From Nephrocerus scutellatus (taxonomy: Eukaryota > Arthropoda > Insecta > Diptera > Pipunculidae), in assembly GCA_947095585.1 (NCBI GenBank), contig OX352762.1:14177969-14241968 (forward strand): 64,000 nt of DNA, given 5' to 3'. The position numbers and the translations under genes are program-made. The notes below the pieces were generated by a model, which saw nothing but the letters and a program-made list of their open reading frames with translations, did not search any database and was not told the origin of the DNA. Positions 28,701 to 40,974 of this stretch are shown here, one piece after another; positions within the stretch are counted from its first letter, which is position 1; each line of letters begins with the position of its first letter.

Positions 28701-29299
28701 AAAAACCCTTGTTTTGCGCCAAAATTACTGCGAACACGCGAACATAAAAGCTCTTCTTCTGATGCTAAGAAATGAAATTTCAATGAATCAGGGAGAATTC
28801 TGAGAAAAATGGAAACCGGCTACAACCGTGAGGAATGTGTTATATTGTAATTTTCATTCCTTTGATTTTTAGTTTTAATTTAAATTTTAATAATGTGCAT
28901 CGACATCCTTATTGCCGTGGCGCAAGTCATTCAGGGAGTTCTCCCTTGGCAAAGAGTTTATGTAAATGAAAAATACTATGCTTTACAAAAACCCATATTT
29001 TGCGCCAATACCACGAACACAGAAACTCTTCTTCTGATGTTAAGAATCAGAGTGACCTATAATTTGATTTATTTAAAATTCGATGTAGAGAATATGCAGA
29101 TGTCTTCATGACGATAATTAGGTATTTACCATTATTCTGCATGCTTAGCACTATTTAAAAATAAATTTATTAAAATGCTTCCATATAATGAACTTACATT
29201 CTATTGGTCATTCCAACGAAGCTTGTCGTTAACGCACATACCGGGAATAGCGAGATTTTCAGTTTCCTCGATGCAAGCGCCATTCAAATATAATGGCAT
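28701..29299. other. AT-rich spacer with a local direct repeat
   Basis: GCTTTACAAAAAACCC...TTTGCGCCA near 28692 recurs near 28980, each followed by CTCTTCTTCTGATG. With the LOA element removed, this repeat becomes continuous across its insertion point. No gene seen. Confidence 0.45.
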
Positions 29300-30960
29300 G
29301 GGATTAAGGACATTGGGTTTTGGAAGCATTAAATTCTACTCGATTGATATCTCCCCATTGTATTATGCGGACAGAATTTAACGTGCTTAGCATACGTAGT
29401 TGTTTGAGTTCCACATGAGAAGTGGAGGGACGTTCATCCAACTTATTTGGGAAGCTGAGAGTGCTGTCTTCAGAGAAAGAATGAATTGGATTAGAAGTCA
29501 CTGATAAGAGTTCATTAATAAAGATGAGGAAGAGAGTCGGGGACAAAACAGAGCCCTGGGGAACGCCAGCATTTATCTGATGTATTTTAGACTTGAAACC
29601 GACCAAACCAACTTGAATTGAGCGATCCAAGAGATACCTTCTAATCCATTGAAGCAGCTTATCATCGACTCCATAAGCCCGAATTTTAGTCAAAAGAACT
29701 TGATGACAAACTCTGTCAAATACTTTTGAAATATAGAGTGTAACAGCTTTTCTTTCTTCAAATTGATGCAAAGACCGGTTCCACTGTTCGGTGAGATATA
29801 CCATTAAATCACCAGTAGAACGTTGCCCACGAAATCCATACTGCCGGTCACTAAGAATTTCGTTGGTTTCAAGATATTTCATGAGCTGAAAATTGATCAG
29901 CGTTTGCATGACCTTGGAAAGAATGGATGTAAGTGATATGGGTCGGTACGAAGAAGGAGACGACGGCACTCCTTGATATGAGATGTAGGCTGTTTTCCAA
30001 CTTCTCGGTAAGTGCCCACAAGAATAGGAGAGATGGAAAAGCTTACGCAATGGTAATGCCAGTTTGGAAGATCACCTCTTCAGGAATAATGGAGAAATAC
30101 CATATGGCCCAGCGAATTTGTTAGTGTTGAGATCGTTTAAGACTCTAGCAACGGCACGAGTACGAATGAATATCTGTCCCATAGAGTGTTTAATACTCTG
30201 AGGTGCAGGAGGCAGCAATGCATATTCTGGATTCGTTATTTTTGATTCTTTTCACGAAAGACCAGAAATGTTTACTACCTTTGGGACATTGTATTTTTTG
30301 CCTCCTCTTTTTAGTCGTAGGAGAATTTGGCTCGAAAACGGGCATTGCAATCATTGCTGGCTCGTTTAATATTTGTTCGGTTTTCCTTAGTAGGGTTTGC
30401 TTTTTAAAACCGAAAGCATACCTCTCTAATCCTAGAAGCCTCTTTACAACTCGAGTCATACCATCCATCTTCCTTTTTCTTAACAGATTTATTACTGGAA
30501 GGGATAAAGTCTCTCATTCCAATAAGGATGGTGTTTGTGATTGCATCAGCAGCGGCATCCACGTTGCTATCGCGAAACAATAGCGACCAGCTAAATCTCC
30601 CAAAGAAGTTGTTAAGGCCGTCCCAATTAGCTTTCTCGTATTGCCATACTGTTTTTTTGGGATTTAATTTTTACGATGTTTTGTGAAATTTCGTAAGATT
30701 GAATCAGACAGTGCATCAAACTCGCTCTGAGTTCAGTCAAATGAAATTAAATTCCGGATTGGAGCTATGGCTGTATTGAGGCAAAAGCTGAAACGCAACA
30801 TCACTCCGGACATAGATTGCTAGTCCGCGTCGAGGGAAAAATAATGGCAGCAAGTTATAACCAGGCAGATTAAATTCCGATGTATCATAATTATCAAATA
30901 CCTGAGTTTCACTCAGTGCAAGAATTGCTGGCCATCCATCGGAGATATACAATTTGAAGA
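29300..30960 (-). mobile_element. CR1/jockey-group LINE, decayed
   Basis: On the minus strand: endonuclease remnants (LALSETQVFDNYD and FFPRRGLAIYVRSDV, 30952-30737), an inter-domain linker (30468-30190), and a 248-codon open RT segment (30050-29304). The RT has YRPISLTSILSKVMQ, QYGFRGQRSTGDL, VFDRVCHQVLL and GVPQGSVLSPTLFLIFINEL. The catalytic box reads FSEDS instead of FADDT, so the polymerase is inactive. The 3' end is missing. The SPTLF and SILSKVM style fits CR1-like elements. It may be the same family as the tail at 23667-23885, but the two do not overlap, so this cannot be tested here. Confidence 0.8.
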
Positions 30961-31124
30961 AAATCGGGTACTTTTTTTTATAAAATTAGTATTGGTGCTC
31001 CCGACTCCCGGGCCCGATCACTTCCAAAGTTTTATATCGTCCATCGGAGATACATATGCGTAAAAAATTTGAAGAAAAAAGGGAATGTGATATATTGTTA
31101 ATTGCATTCCTTCGATTGTTTTCA

Positions 31125-31400
31125 ATTTAAACCTTAAACAGGCGGTTGAACATTGTCTAGAGTTCCTAAAATCACTACACCATCTAGATTTTAAAGCCAC
31201 CTATAATAGCATAACCAGAGTAAAATATTATAAAGACATGAAGGAAGTAGTCATCCCAAATAAATCGACATGACTAGGTAGAAGGATCATTCCCAATATA
31301 CCTAATAATCTAGTAAAAATATCCGAATCACTATCAATCCCATTTCACATCCATAAAGGGCCCAGAAAAGAGGACGGACTAGCCTGCCAGTCAAATTTGA
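31125..31400 (+). mobile_element. Fragment of an RTE-like LINE reverse transcriptase
   Basis: Translation gives VEHCLEFLKSLHHLDFKATY then NSITRVKYYKDM. This is the same RT segment found at 45710-45800 and 50510-50590 (EKCLEFPNSLHHIF type). Only about 90 codons, with stops. Confidence 0.6.
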
Positions 31401-31759
31401 CTATAACTAGCAACTGATACAGCAATGTGTGTTCAGATTGTAGTGAACACCACCAACGGAGGGTATAATTCCACGGTCCTCTTCGGACACGGATTGATTT
31501 TGTGATGTCAATCACATCCATAATATTATTATTATGAATGTATCAGTATAATTGGAGTGTAAGGTTCCAACTTCTATCGAGACCTATCTAAATCTCTGCC
31601 GATCTATGGGTCACGGCAACCGGCACTCAGGCTGAGTAAAAACTCTACCCGCATATGGGTGTTAGCCACAGCCATCACGTTGCTCACACAAGGGGCAAAC
31701 GTCTTCATGCACTCAATATGGTCAATATACAGATTCGAAGACGTATCTGTTATATAGCA
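31401..31759. other. Spacer, nothing recognised
   Basis: No open frame with a recognisable motif. Confidence 0.4.
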
Positions 31760-32330
31760 CGCTAATGCCCATCAGCACTCAAATCCCTTATGTCCAAGTA
31801 GAATGGACAGTCGCATAGGTTAAGCAACCAGTCCTCTATAGAGAAACCGCATATGAAGCTTGCTGTCTCACTGACGCCTCTCTGATGCAAAAGTGCATCA
31901 AAACTGCCATGCCCAGTTAGCAGGACCCCTATTTTTAGACTAAAAGCAAACAACATAAACTTCACATCTATTGTGTCATAGAAATAGTATGTTTAACTCG
32001 AAGGCATGTGTAACGCTCGAAGGAGCGATAAATCGTCCAGTCGTTCTGACGTACTGGACGTCCTTCACAAATCCAAAAGTAACTCTGCCATTTTCACATT
32101 CCGACCATCTAAATTGCCATCTAGATCTCATGGCTTCTTCAAGGAGCTGCTTGCATTGGGCAAGGCCTCTATTTTCAAAATCACTTTCTGCTAACCATTC
32201 ACTCTGCAGGAACGGTTGGTTCTTCTTGATTTTGAAGTCAAGGCTTCTTCGGATTACTTCCAGATCAAGAGGTGGAACACCCATTAAAACCCTGCATAGC
32301 CTCCGTAGGGACTGTGTGACAGACTAGCAA
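31760..32330 (-). mobile_element. R1/LOA-type LINE C-terminal fragment
   Basis: Minus-strand frames 32284-31976 (GVPPLDLEVIRRSLDFKIKK) and 31965-31762 join with a frameshift. The second contains LLTGHGSFDALLHQRGVSET and CGFSIEDWLLNLCDCPFY, the C-terminal cysteine/histidine region of R1/LOA-type ORF2. No RT core remains. Confidence 0.7.
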
Positions 32331-33049
32331 CTGAGACATCGTTGTAGAGTTGGTGGATGAGCCCCGCGCTTTCCAGCTTTCGCCATTAAGCATACTCATG
32401 AGCTATGAACCATTTAGCACTCTTAGAGATTAAACCGTAATTTAATATCCCGTGGTAAAGCCCAGCACCCTAACCATGAATAGGTTAAAATGCAATTTGG
32501 CCCCCAACGGGGAAGCAACTGATACAGAAAATATGTCCACGTTGTAGGTGGGAAAAATCTTTGGCCAATCGTGGAATGATTTAAAAAACCGCCTAGTCGT
32601 CAAATCAAACGCTTATTTATAATAACATTCCTCATGTTAGATTTAAGCTCATTTTTCAGAAAGTTCCAAGTTTTCAGATTTGGCGTAGCTTCCGTCTGTA
32701 TTAAGCCTGTCTAAGCCCGTGTTGAAAAAGGAGGAAGGGTAGAGGAACAGAACCTCAATAAAAAACCATGACTTATGTGCTCCGGATGATTTAACGATCA
32801 TGAAGGGGGCTTAGTCTGGCTTAAGATGGCTGGTGTTTGTGGATTTACGAGATCCACATCACCGGGTGATTGTGTTTTGTGGATTCCTCACAATGCCAAT
32901 GCTATCAAAGAAGATTAATATGAAGGCAATTTATCCCCGGCGGTTAGGGGTATAGAAAACACCGCGGTACGGAACGCCTGGGGTAAGAGTCTTCTAAAGT
33001 TCCATTTCGTGTTGGGGTCCAGCAGCATATTTCTTTTTATCCTTTTGTT
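32331..33049. other. Spacer, probably old transposon debris
   Basis: No gene seen and no motif that assigns it. Confidence 0.35.
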
Positions 33050-33520
33050 TATGATGCAGGACTCTTCCACGGTATATAAATAAAGAAAGGGTCACTGGTA
33101 CTTAGAGATGCTTACAGTCGGGCAAACTCTTCGTATTTAAGTGGTCAAGTCTAACATATGTGAAGGGCCTAGGATGGCTTGCTGTCCTAGTGGCAAATGA
33201 TAGGGTCCGAAGTTCCGGAAGGATGTGCTGCCAGGGTTTTGCCTTGTCAAATGCCCAGGCACTCATACCTGAAATTTCCGACGCCATTGATGTCAGACCT
33301 CACCATGGTCAAATTGGCACCGCGGGAGGTGTCCGTGCCCACAGACAACAAGGCCGGCCGTAAGGCTCGACCAGTCTGAGGACAATTGTGGTTGAGGACC
33401 CAGCTCGTTCTGGGGATGCAACGCGGGGGTTGCGGTTTACTTTCGAAAGAAAGGACCGCTATTTAGTTTGTATTGAGTATGCTTCATGGCTCACGCTAGG
33501 CAAGCGCAGGGCTAACGCTC
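33050..33520 (+). repeat. Dispersed repeat family D, copy 1
   Basis: Shares a series of strings with 59800-60420: CTGGTACTTAGAGAT, GATCAAGTCTAACATATGTG (one difference), GTCCTAGTGGCAAATGATAG, GGAAGGATGTGCTG and TGCCCAGGCACTCATAC, ending near GAGTATGCTTCATG. Small open frames inside are not conserved between copies. Possibly the 5' region of a LINE, but unassigned. Confidence 0.6.
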
Positions 33521-35549
33521 CAACTCACCGACGATGTATTAAACGCACAATTACTTGTCCGTACTCTTACTCTGTTAAAATACAATCCAAATTGTTTTGC
33601 TCAAGTCTAAAACTTACCGCATAATGCTGGCGTTCCCTAGGTCCTGGTTCGATCCCCATCACTCTTTCTAAGCATTACTTATGATCTGCTGTTTACTACT
33701 ACTTATCCAATCCCCTTAAAGGCAAAATGATATGGAAAAAGCAATTGATGTTTTATCTGCAATATCCAAATTTACTGTAAAAAAAAATCATCGTTCATAT
33801 AAATGAATTCACTATAGACCAATAGTTCTATTGGATTTTTAAATACTATTTTTCCTAACTGCTAACTACAGTAATCATATTCTAAAACATAAATAGATAA
33901 AAAATATATCCCTCGGAATATACTTTGAATTAATCTGACCATGAAAATTGTTGTGCGATTTAATCAAAGGAGAGAAACTCCATTCTCGTGGGAGTTACGA
34001 GTTACTCAGAAAGAAAAAGTTCGAGGACTTAGACAACCCTCGTTAACTCGCAATTATATCCGATTATGATCACAAAAGGTTGAACCGCATAGCATTCCTA
34101 GGCCTGTGTCAACCCATTCTGAAGCGGAGTTCTTCAGTTTCGATTAACATCTTTCTTCCTCCTATTTCTTCGAATTTCCATTTACTATTTGTGTGTGTGT
34201 GTGTGTGTGTGATTGAGAACAATTCTTTGTGTGTGTGTGTGTGTGTGATTGAGAACAATTCAAAACTTTCCAACTACTCGAAATGTATAACGGAAAACAA
34301 AAGTTAAAGCAATAAATACATAAACTTAAGTCACATCAGTCCTCTGCGGGTCCATTACCGCCCTAAACCAACCGAATTCGCTGCCCTTGGAGCTATTCAT
34401 CACCAAAAATACGTAAAAAGCTGTTCTGGAATGGGTGAAACAACTCACTTTGGGTAATTACCTTGGAAACCCCTTTAAACACCATATTTTGTGGAATTTT
34501 TATTACCACTTCTGTCGCAGGTAAGGTCGCTCCCACCAGTCATCGCTAGTGCAAAATAAAGGATTGGCAATTTCTTTCAAGGGGTTACGTTGTCGTAAAT
34601 ATGGTGGCATTGCAATAATGTGGTATATATATATATCTACATTTGTTGGGTAATAAATTATCAAGGGTACATGAAGGTGGCTAGACAGATAAGATATGTA
34701 AATGATTCAAATATGGAATTTGCAGTGTACGGCTTTAAGATGTCTGCTTTATAAATACTATAAATAAACACAGCAAACAAGAAGCCAATATCCCAGTGTC
34801 CAAAACGCTCCAACAGAAAGGACCTTATTCTTAGCAGCCTGCACGTCAGTGTACGATTATCTACATATATAATTATTACAATCGGAAATCGGGTTCTCTC
34901 TGATAACTCCATTTGTTTTCCTTGTGTGTATCCTTACGAGAAGGGCAGCAGATTGTTGCTAACCAAGTTATTCTTCCATCACGTTCACCGCTACTTATTA
35001 TCTATGGGTTCGAGGACGACCATAATTACGTACAATCCACGCTATAGCGATAAAGGCAATTAATTGCGGCCAATTATTTTGTACTTTAGGTGTATTCTGG
35101 ACTTCCCACAACATTAATGCAACTTGGAATGTCTATTGAGATACAAGCGCGTGATTTGTAAATGAATTATGTACAGTTTCGGATTTGTGTGTTCGGAATG
35201 GGATTAAAAAGTCGGCAAGTGTGATTTTCAAATAGGGGGAATCACTAGAGATCTTTTTTAAGGGAGAATCGCATGTTATTTGTCTTGCAAATTAAGGCAA
35301 ATAAAGCCGGAAAAATAGCATGAATTTTGAAAAAATGTTCTTGAAAAAACGTCATAAGGCTCAAGACTGTGATTCATACTTTTTAAAAGATATTTAAGGA
35401 AAGCACAGAAAACTTTTGTGTTAAAAATGAATGGAGTCTTAGAGACTACCTGCCTTAGAAAGATTCTCTCCTCCTAGCCAATTAATACCAGTTATTTAAT
35501 AAAAACTGATGGTGCATGGGCAGCTTCGAGCAAGGAATCTCTTGAGATT
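33521..35549. other. Intergenic DNA, no gene recognised
   Basis: AT-rich. GGTTCGATCCC near 33652 resembles a B box but no matching A box or tRNA fold was found. Contains the duplicated TG microsatellite described separately. No gene seen. Confidence 0.4.
34187..34262. repeat. Duplicated (TG)n microsatellite
   Basis: Two TG runs of about 24 and 20 bp, each followed by ATTGAGAACAATTC. The whole unit is therefore duplicated in tandem. Confidence 0.85.
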
Positions 35550-36640
35550 CTCTATTAATGACCCACTTTACAGGATGGATTGACTTGACGAATGGGCTAG
35601 AGTTCAGTACTCGCCAAGAAGCCCATGCGTTTATGTGCTTAAATAATATCGTTAGCATACGACGGATCAAATGGGCGAGCAGCTTCAACCATACAAATCA
35701 GCTGGAACAGTTCATACCAGCAGAACAGCAGTATAATTCAGAGATTATTTTCCAGATAACTTTTCTAGAAGTGATCATTAAAGAGTGCCTAAGATTAGTA
35801 TATATCCCTACATAATGGACGGAAGTCAAGGTTTTCTTCATTCCGAAGATAGAAAAAAGCTCACATGGTTACCCAAAGGACCTAAGATCTATAACTCTAT
35901 CTTCCTTTCTTAAAAAACTCTGATAATAATATTAGATGAATATATAAATAACAATATGAATCCCAGCATATAGTGCATAGATATAGCCCTTCTTATACTG
36001 AGGTGCCTGATTGAAAAATTAAAGCATTCGAAAGAAAATTCACTTATAGAGTTTCTGAGGATTTAAGGCGCCGTTAATAACGTCAAGAGCGATGCTATAA
36101 TCTCTTCTAATGTTTGAGCATACAGTGTGCAAGCTAATTAGTCATATGTTATTAAGAGCTGTGTGGTTCCACCATTAGAAGGCATGCAGCCAGAGAAACG
36201 CCACAGGGTGTAGTAATAAATTCATTCCTTTCGGAGCTAAAAGGAGAGGGCTTGAGCGAAGTCGCTTGTGCTGATGAAGTAGCAAATGCCATCTCGGGTA
36301 AATTCTTAGAAACAACCAAAGAGGTTATGCAGAATACCCTGTCAATAGTAACAAAATGGGCCAGATGCTGTGGACTAGGAGTTAACCCTCGTAAGACAGA
36401 ACTGATACTCTTTACATAGATATATAAAGTACCAATAGTTGCCCCAACCACTTTAAAAAATACCAGTCTAGATTTAAGTAATAAAACGGAGTTTCTGGAC
36501 ACAATCCTGGATAGTAGACTCAGTTGAAGCAAATATTCTAAAGAGGGCTAACAAAGCTACGCTTGCAAAAGCTCCTTCAGTAAAATTTCTTGGTTTAAGC
36601 CAGAGCTGGTACACTGGCTATACAGTGCAGTAGTAAGGCA
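35550..36640 (+). mobile_element. LOA-like LINE reverse transcriptase fragment, decayed
   Basis: Scattered frames read as an RT: PAEQQYNSEIIFQITF then VKVFFIPKIEKSSHGYPKDL near 35825, and TPQGVVINSFLSELKGEG near 36200. The catalytic box is ACADEVANA instead of YADDV. RCCGLGVNPRKTELILFT follows near 36365, then TEFLDTILDSRLS. Many stops; dead. Confidence 0.7.
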
Positions 36641-36644
36641 ATAC

Positions 36645-37640
36645 TTATGTGTTCCGGCACAATTCGTTTACTATTTCAAGAGCGAATTGCATGCGCTCTG
36701 TTATCGTGCTTTTGAATTCACCTCGGACCATTATGACTAGATCATCCACATAGCCAATGTTTGTAATAAGATTACTCTTAGCCCTGTCGAGGAAGTGATC
36801 CATTACCAGTAGCCACAAGAGTGCTGATAGAATGCCTCCTTGTGGCCAGCCTCTTGTTGTCGCTATTGTGATGGTTTTGTCACCAAACGAGGTCCGAATT
36901 TTCCTACCCCTTAACATGCACATGACCCATCCTATTATAGAGGAGTCTATTCCCCTGATTCTAGCTTGTGTTTGAATTAATTCGAAGTTAGTGTTGTCGA
37001 AAGCGCCTTTTTTTATAATTCGCGCACGCTTCAAGGGGTTCGCACCCTTATAATGCTCGGCTATATGCTTGACACAGCCTGGGCGTTAAGGAAGAGGAAG
37101 AAGAGGAGAAAAGAGGAGTTATTGCCTTGGATGTCGATGTAATAACATGCATAATAACATCTCTTTACTTTGGAGTGTGTCTTCAATTTCGGTTGTCAGC
37201 TCATGAGTTGCTGTTTTTATTGACTGAGGCTAAGAGGCCTGTAAGACCTTGTACCCTCGGGGTATTTCTTCCCTGCTTTTGGTAAGAAAATCACTCGTAC
37301 ATCTCTCCAGCATTTTGGTACATATTCTAGGCTTAAGGCTGGCTTTGTAGAGTCTTTCGAGTGGATATTCTATTAGGAGCAAGCCACGTTGTAGGAGTAT
37401 CGGGTGTATTCCGTCTCCTCCTGGGGATTTGTATGGGCCAAAGGACTTTACCGCCCTTCTGTGGTGAAAATCTTATTTGAGCTTCCGCTGGGGTAAAGTA
37501 AGGCTTTCTGTTATGGTCCTCACTTTCTTCTTAGTTGCCTAGTATTGAGCAGTTGGGGAAATGACTTTTCATTAAGTAATCAAGAGTTTCTAGTCTGTTG
37601 GATGTCAATTCCCCGTTTCGATTTTTGACTGATCCGAGTG
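36645..37640 (-). mobile_element. LOA/R1-type LINE reverse transcriptase fragment, minus strand
   Basis: The clean part is 37034-36645, with GAFDNTNFELIQTQ, GWPQGGILSALLWLLVMD and an intact GYVDDLVIMVRG catalytic box. Upstream on the same strand, in other frames, KSPGGDGIHPILLQRGL (near 37430) is the start of the RT. Stops separate the parts. It abuts the plus-strand fragment ending near 36640. Confidence 0.75.
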
Positions 37641-39770
37641 GGATTTTATGGTCTATTAGCGGATTGCGAAAGCTGTAAAGTCCTCCCACTTAGATTCTGT
37701 TAACGTAGTTTTTAATTTTTATTTGTTACAATTAGGTTGGTTCCGCAGACGATGTAGTCGCTTCCACGTCATCGGTGTTTCGAGAGAGAAAATCTATTAC
37801 ATCCAAAATTAGAATGTACAACAAAGTAGCTATAGCTTCTTGAATTCTTTGAAATATTTTCATACTCGTAGATTTTGCTTACCAAGATTTGTATTGTATT
37901 GTATTGTATTTGTATTACACCCAGACTCATAAGAACCACAGCAGTTATATCTAAAATATACACTTCGATCAAGCATGCAAACAAAGTAATACCCTCCTGC
38001 AACCGTCTAGCAAAGAAGTAAGCATTACATACCATATTATAATATAATTTTGTCCCCCAAATATCTACCCATACTAATAAATGGAAATGGAAGCTCATGG
38101 AAACTCAATACTAAACACAGTTAAATAAAAACTAAATCGAAATGGGGTTGTGATGGTGGAGCCTTCATTATTCTCTGCCACAACAATGGTTTATAGTTTT
38201 TTATTATTTGCAGAAGCTTTTGCTGGAAACTTGACAGCTTAATTGCAGGTGGATATTATTTCACTCCAACTTTGTATGTGATCCAGGAGCAATCAAAACA
38301 GAATCCCAATTGGGTGAGTTATGAATACGATAAACGGACCCCATACAAATACTTTTGGTTTCCCTTATTTCTATCCTCCAAAGCGGGAAACTTTTCACCA
38401 GAAAATAAAATACACCCTATAAAATTTCCAACAATTTGTCTGCAATTTTGTTTCGCATATACGATGTCGATTATTTGTTCGCTCCCCCAGCTGACTGGCT
38501 TGAAAGGCTGCCAAGTACACTGGGGTGAAAGTTTTTGAAATCCAGTACTTTTTAAGTTGTACAGTAAAATTTTGAGATTCACAGACGAGGTGTTAGCATT
38601 GAAGCTCCTGGACTGGACTGCTTTTACTTTTCACACGAATATCAAGTGGCTTTAACTATACATATATAACATGTAACATATAATTTAGTTGAAAGTACGT
38701 AATGCCTTTCAGGGTAATTCTTGCTCTGTTATACGAGAACATAATGTGGTGGTCAGTTTTTACATAGTTGAGTGGGGCAATCATGCAAGTATACTCATAA
38801 CTTCCCACAGAAATCAATGGATACATGTCTCACACGTCTAATCACACCATCTGTGTTAAGATATCATTCCGTTGTTATTGAAATTCTTTAAGAAATACTT
38901 GTAAGCTAACTTCTTACAAAATTTCGGCTATTGGCTTAGAAAAAAACAAATTCTAACAATAAAATTATATTGCGGATTTAACGAAAGGCAAAGGAGAAGA
39001 CTTTGGACGACTTTGTCAGCAGTGGTTATACTTTCTACTCAAAGGCGCCATGTTCGGATTATTTTCTTGAAATAAATTTAGGAAAGTTTTTATTTTAATA
39101 AACTTGGTGTAAAAAGGTAGCATCAACAGCCGTCTTTTTCTTTCAAGTCTACAGTCTAAGAGCTTCTTGACACATGGTAAGCCAGCTAAATGTCTTATAA
39201 GTTTCATAGCCGTACCTGGCTTCATCTGCTTCAACGTATCAAGATCCGGTATACTCCGGCATTAACTGGAAGGAGATAAATTGTTTCCAAGGAACCAAGC
39301 GCATACATTTTATAATGTATTTCCTGTAAGTTGTCCTTTTTTAAAATTGTTTTTATATGCAAACTGCAGGACAAGAATCTATGTAGCGCTCAAGTCTCAA
39401 GTTCTGCGGGAGTAGTAAGAATCTCCTTGTGGAGGTATGGCTGTTCATTTTATTCGCGGCAGAGCTATGAGTTCGCGGAGAACATGGTCTTGCCTGCCTG
39501 TGCTCTATCACCGTGGATGGGTTTATTTTATTAAGAAGATATAACTGAAACTCAAATTTCCTGTAGGTAATCCTACTGGCATTATCCAAGAAAATAACTT
39601 CCTTATAGGAATCTGCTTTAAAATGTCTCTTAGAGAGAGAAATAGAGAATTGAACTGCTTAAACCGTCTTAGGCTGAACATTTTTGGAACCACAGAAGGG
39701 CTCCGGGACATGAAATGCAGTGGTTTAGGTATCCCTAGCTAGTTCATTCACAATTTACTTGCCTAATAAA
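37641..39770. other. Intergenic DNA, no gene recognised
   Basis: AT-rich. A (GTATT)n run lies near 37885-37910. Open frames up to about 110 codons lie on both strands without recognisable content. Confidence 0.4.
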
Positions 39771-40177
39771 CACTATGTAGCGGGAATCCCAGACTTGTTT
39801 TTTTTCTTGTGCTTTGCCTGGAAGTTCAGGGCATTAAGGCGTCATCTCTGACAATTTTTAAGTCTACCGAGTGGGAATTAAGAGCATTCAGTAACGCCAG
39901 ACTCTCACTATATAGCCGGGATCCCAACCTAGTTTGTATTAGTTTTGCTTTGCCTGGAAGTTCAGGGCATTAAGGCGTCATCTCTGACAATTTTTAAGTC
40001 TACCGAGTGGAAAGTAAGAGCATTCAGTAACGCCAGACTCTCACTATATAGCCGGGATCCCAACCTAGTTTGTATTAGTTCTGCTTTGCCTGGGAGCTGA
40101 GGACATTCAGGCATTATCTCTGATGACCTTTATTTCAACCGAGAGGGAACTAATAGCATTCAGTAACGCCAGACTCT
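39771..40177. repeat. 136-bp tandem repeat, three copies
   Basis: The marker GCTTTGCCTGG occurs at 39811, 39947 and 40083, giving a 136-bp period. Each unit also has GGCATTA, TCTCTGA and CATTCAGTAACGCCAGACTC. The first two copies are closest; the third has diverged more. No coding content. Confidence 0.9.
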
Positions 40178-40254
40178 CTTATCGAACCTCATCTTTTAGG
40201 TTTATTTGTGCGCAGACCTTGACGGCGTGGATTTAGGCTTGGAAGACATTGTGG

Positions 40255-40425
40255 TCTTTGCGCAGTGGTGCCACGATTTTAGTATAGGGTCCAAAGACTT
40301 GTTGTCAGACGCCGTACAAAATATATCCATTTTTGACTCTTTGCCCAGTGTTGCCGAGGCTTTGGTATAGGGTCCAAAGACAAGTTATCAGAGACGGTAA
40401 ATACATGTCCGTTTTTGGTGTTACG
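40255..40425. repeat. Two-copy degenerate direct repeat
   Basis: TATAGGGTCCAAAGAC occurs near 40283 and near 40366, each in a matching context (CAGTG.TGCC before, ATATCC.TTTTT or ATGTCCGTTTTT after). It follows the 136-bp array by about 80 bp. Confidence 0.6.
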
Positions 40426-40974
40426 TTAAGCGCCTTTAAGTGATCTACAACATCAGCTGGCTTGTGTTTATTCGCTAGTTGTATTTTGATAGATTGCATA
40501 TCTGGCAGCCGCTTTCTTTCCCGTAATTCTAAGAGAGAAATATCATTAAAGATTTCTTATCTCGATTAACGTCACCATACTCAAGTCCACCATCAAGTCC
40601 ACCATCAAGTGCACCATACTATAGATGCATAATATGTTATATGTAGTAGGTCCAACCAACATGGTGTACAACTAGTAAGTAATCGTTTGGGTACGGATTA
40701 ATATGCCGTAAAGGAACCGGCAGGATCACAATGCCATTATGGCATGCTCTGCAACCGTATTTATATGCGCTTAACAGTTTACCCCTTTTCTAGTATAACA
40801 CGTCACCTCACTGGAACACGATATTATAGTACCCCTAACGGAGATAGATACTAACTCTATTTTTATATTCCTAGCGATAGTTACCAGAGCGATCTTACTC
40901 CCGTTGATCAATGGGACCATCTCTGTCGTATTATTCCGACTAATGTGCCAAAAGTTACTTTGCATGACGTTTGA
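40426..40974. other. Spacer, nothing recognised
   Basis: AT-rich, with a short AAGTCCACCATC repeat near 40585-40610. Confidence 0.4.

Noticed and set aside
33640..33670. Possible tRNA gene at GGTTCGATCCC
   Set aside because: B-box-like string only; no acceptor stem, A box or anticodon arm could be placed upstream.
39771..40177. CRISPR-like or functional RNA array
   Set aside because: Units are 136 bp and contiguous with no unique spacers; this is an ordinary tandem repeat in insect DNA.
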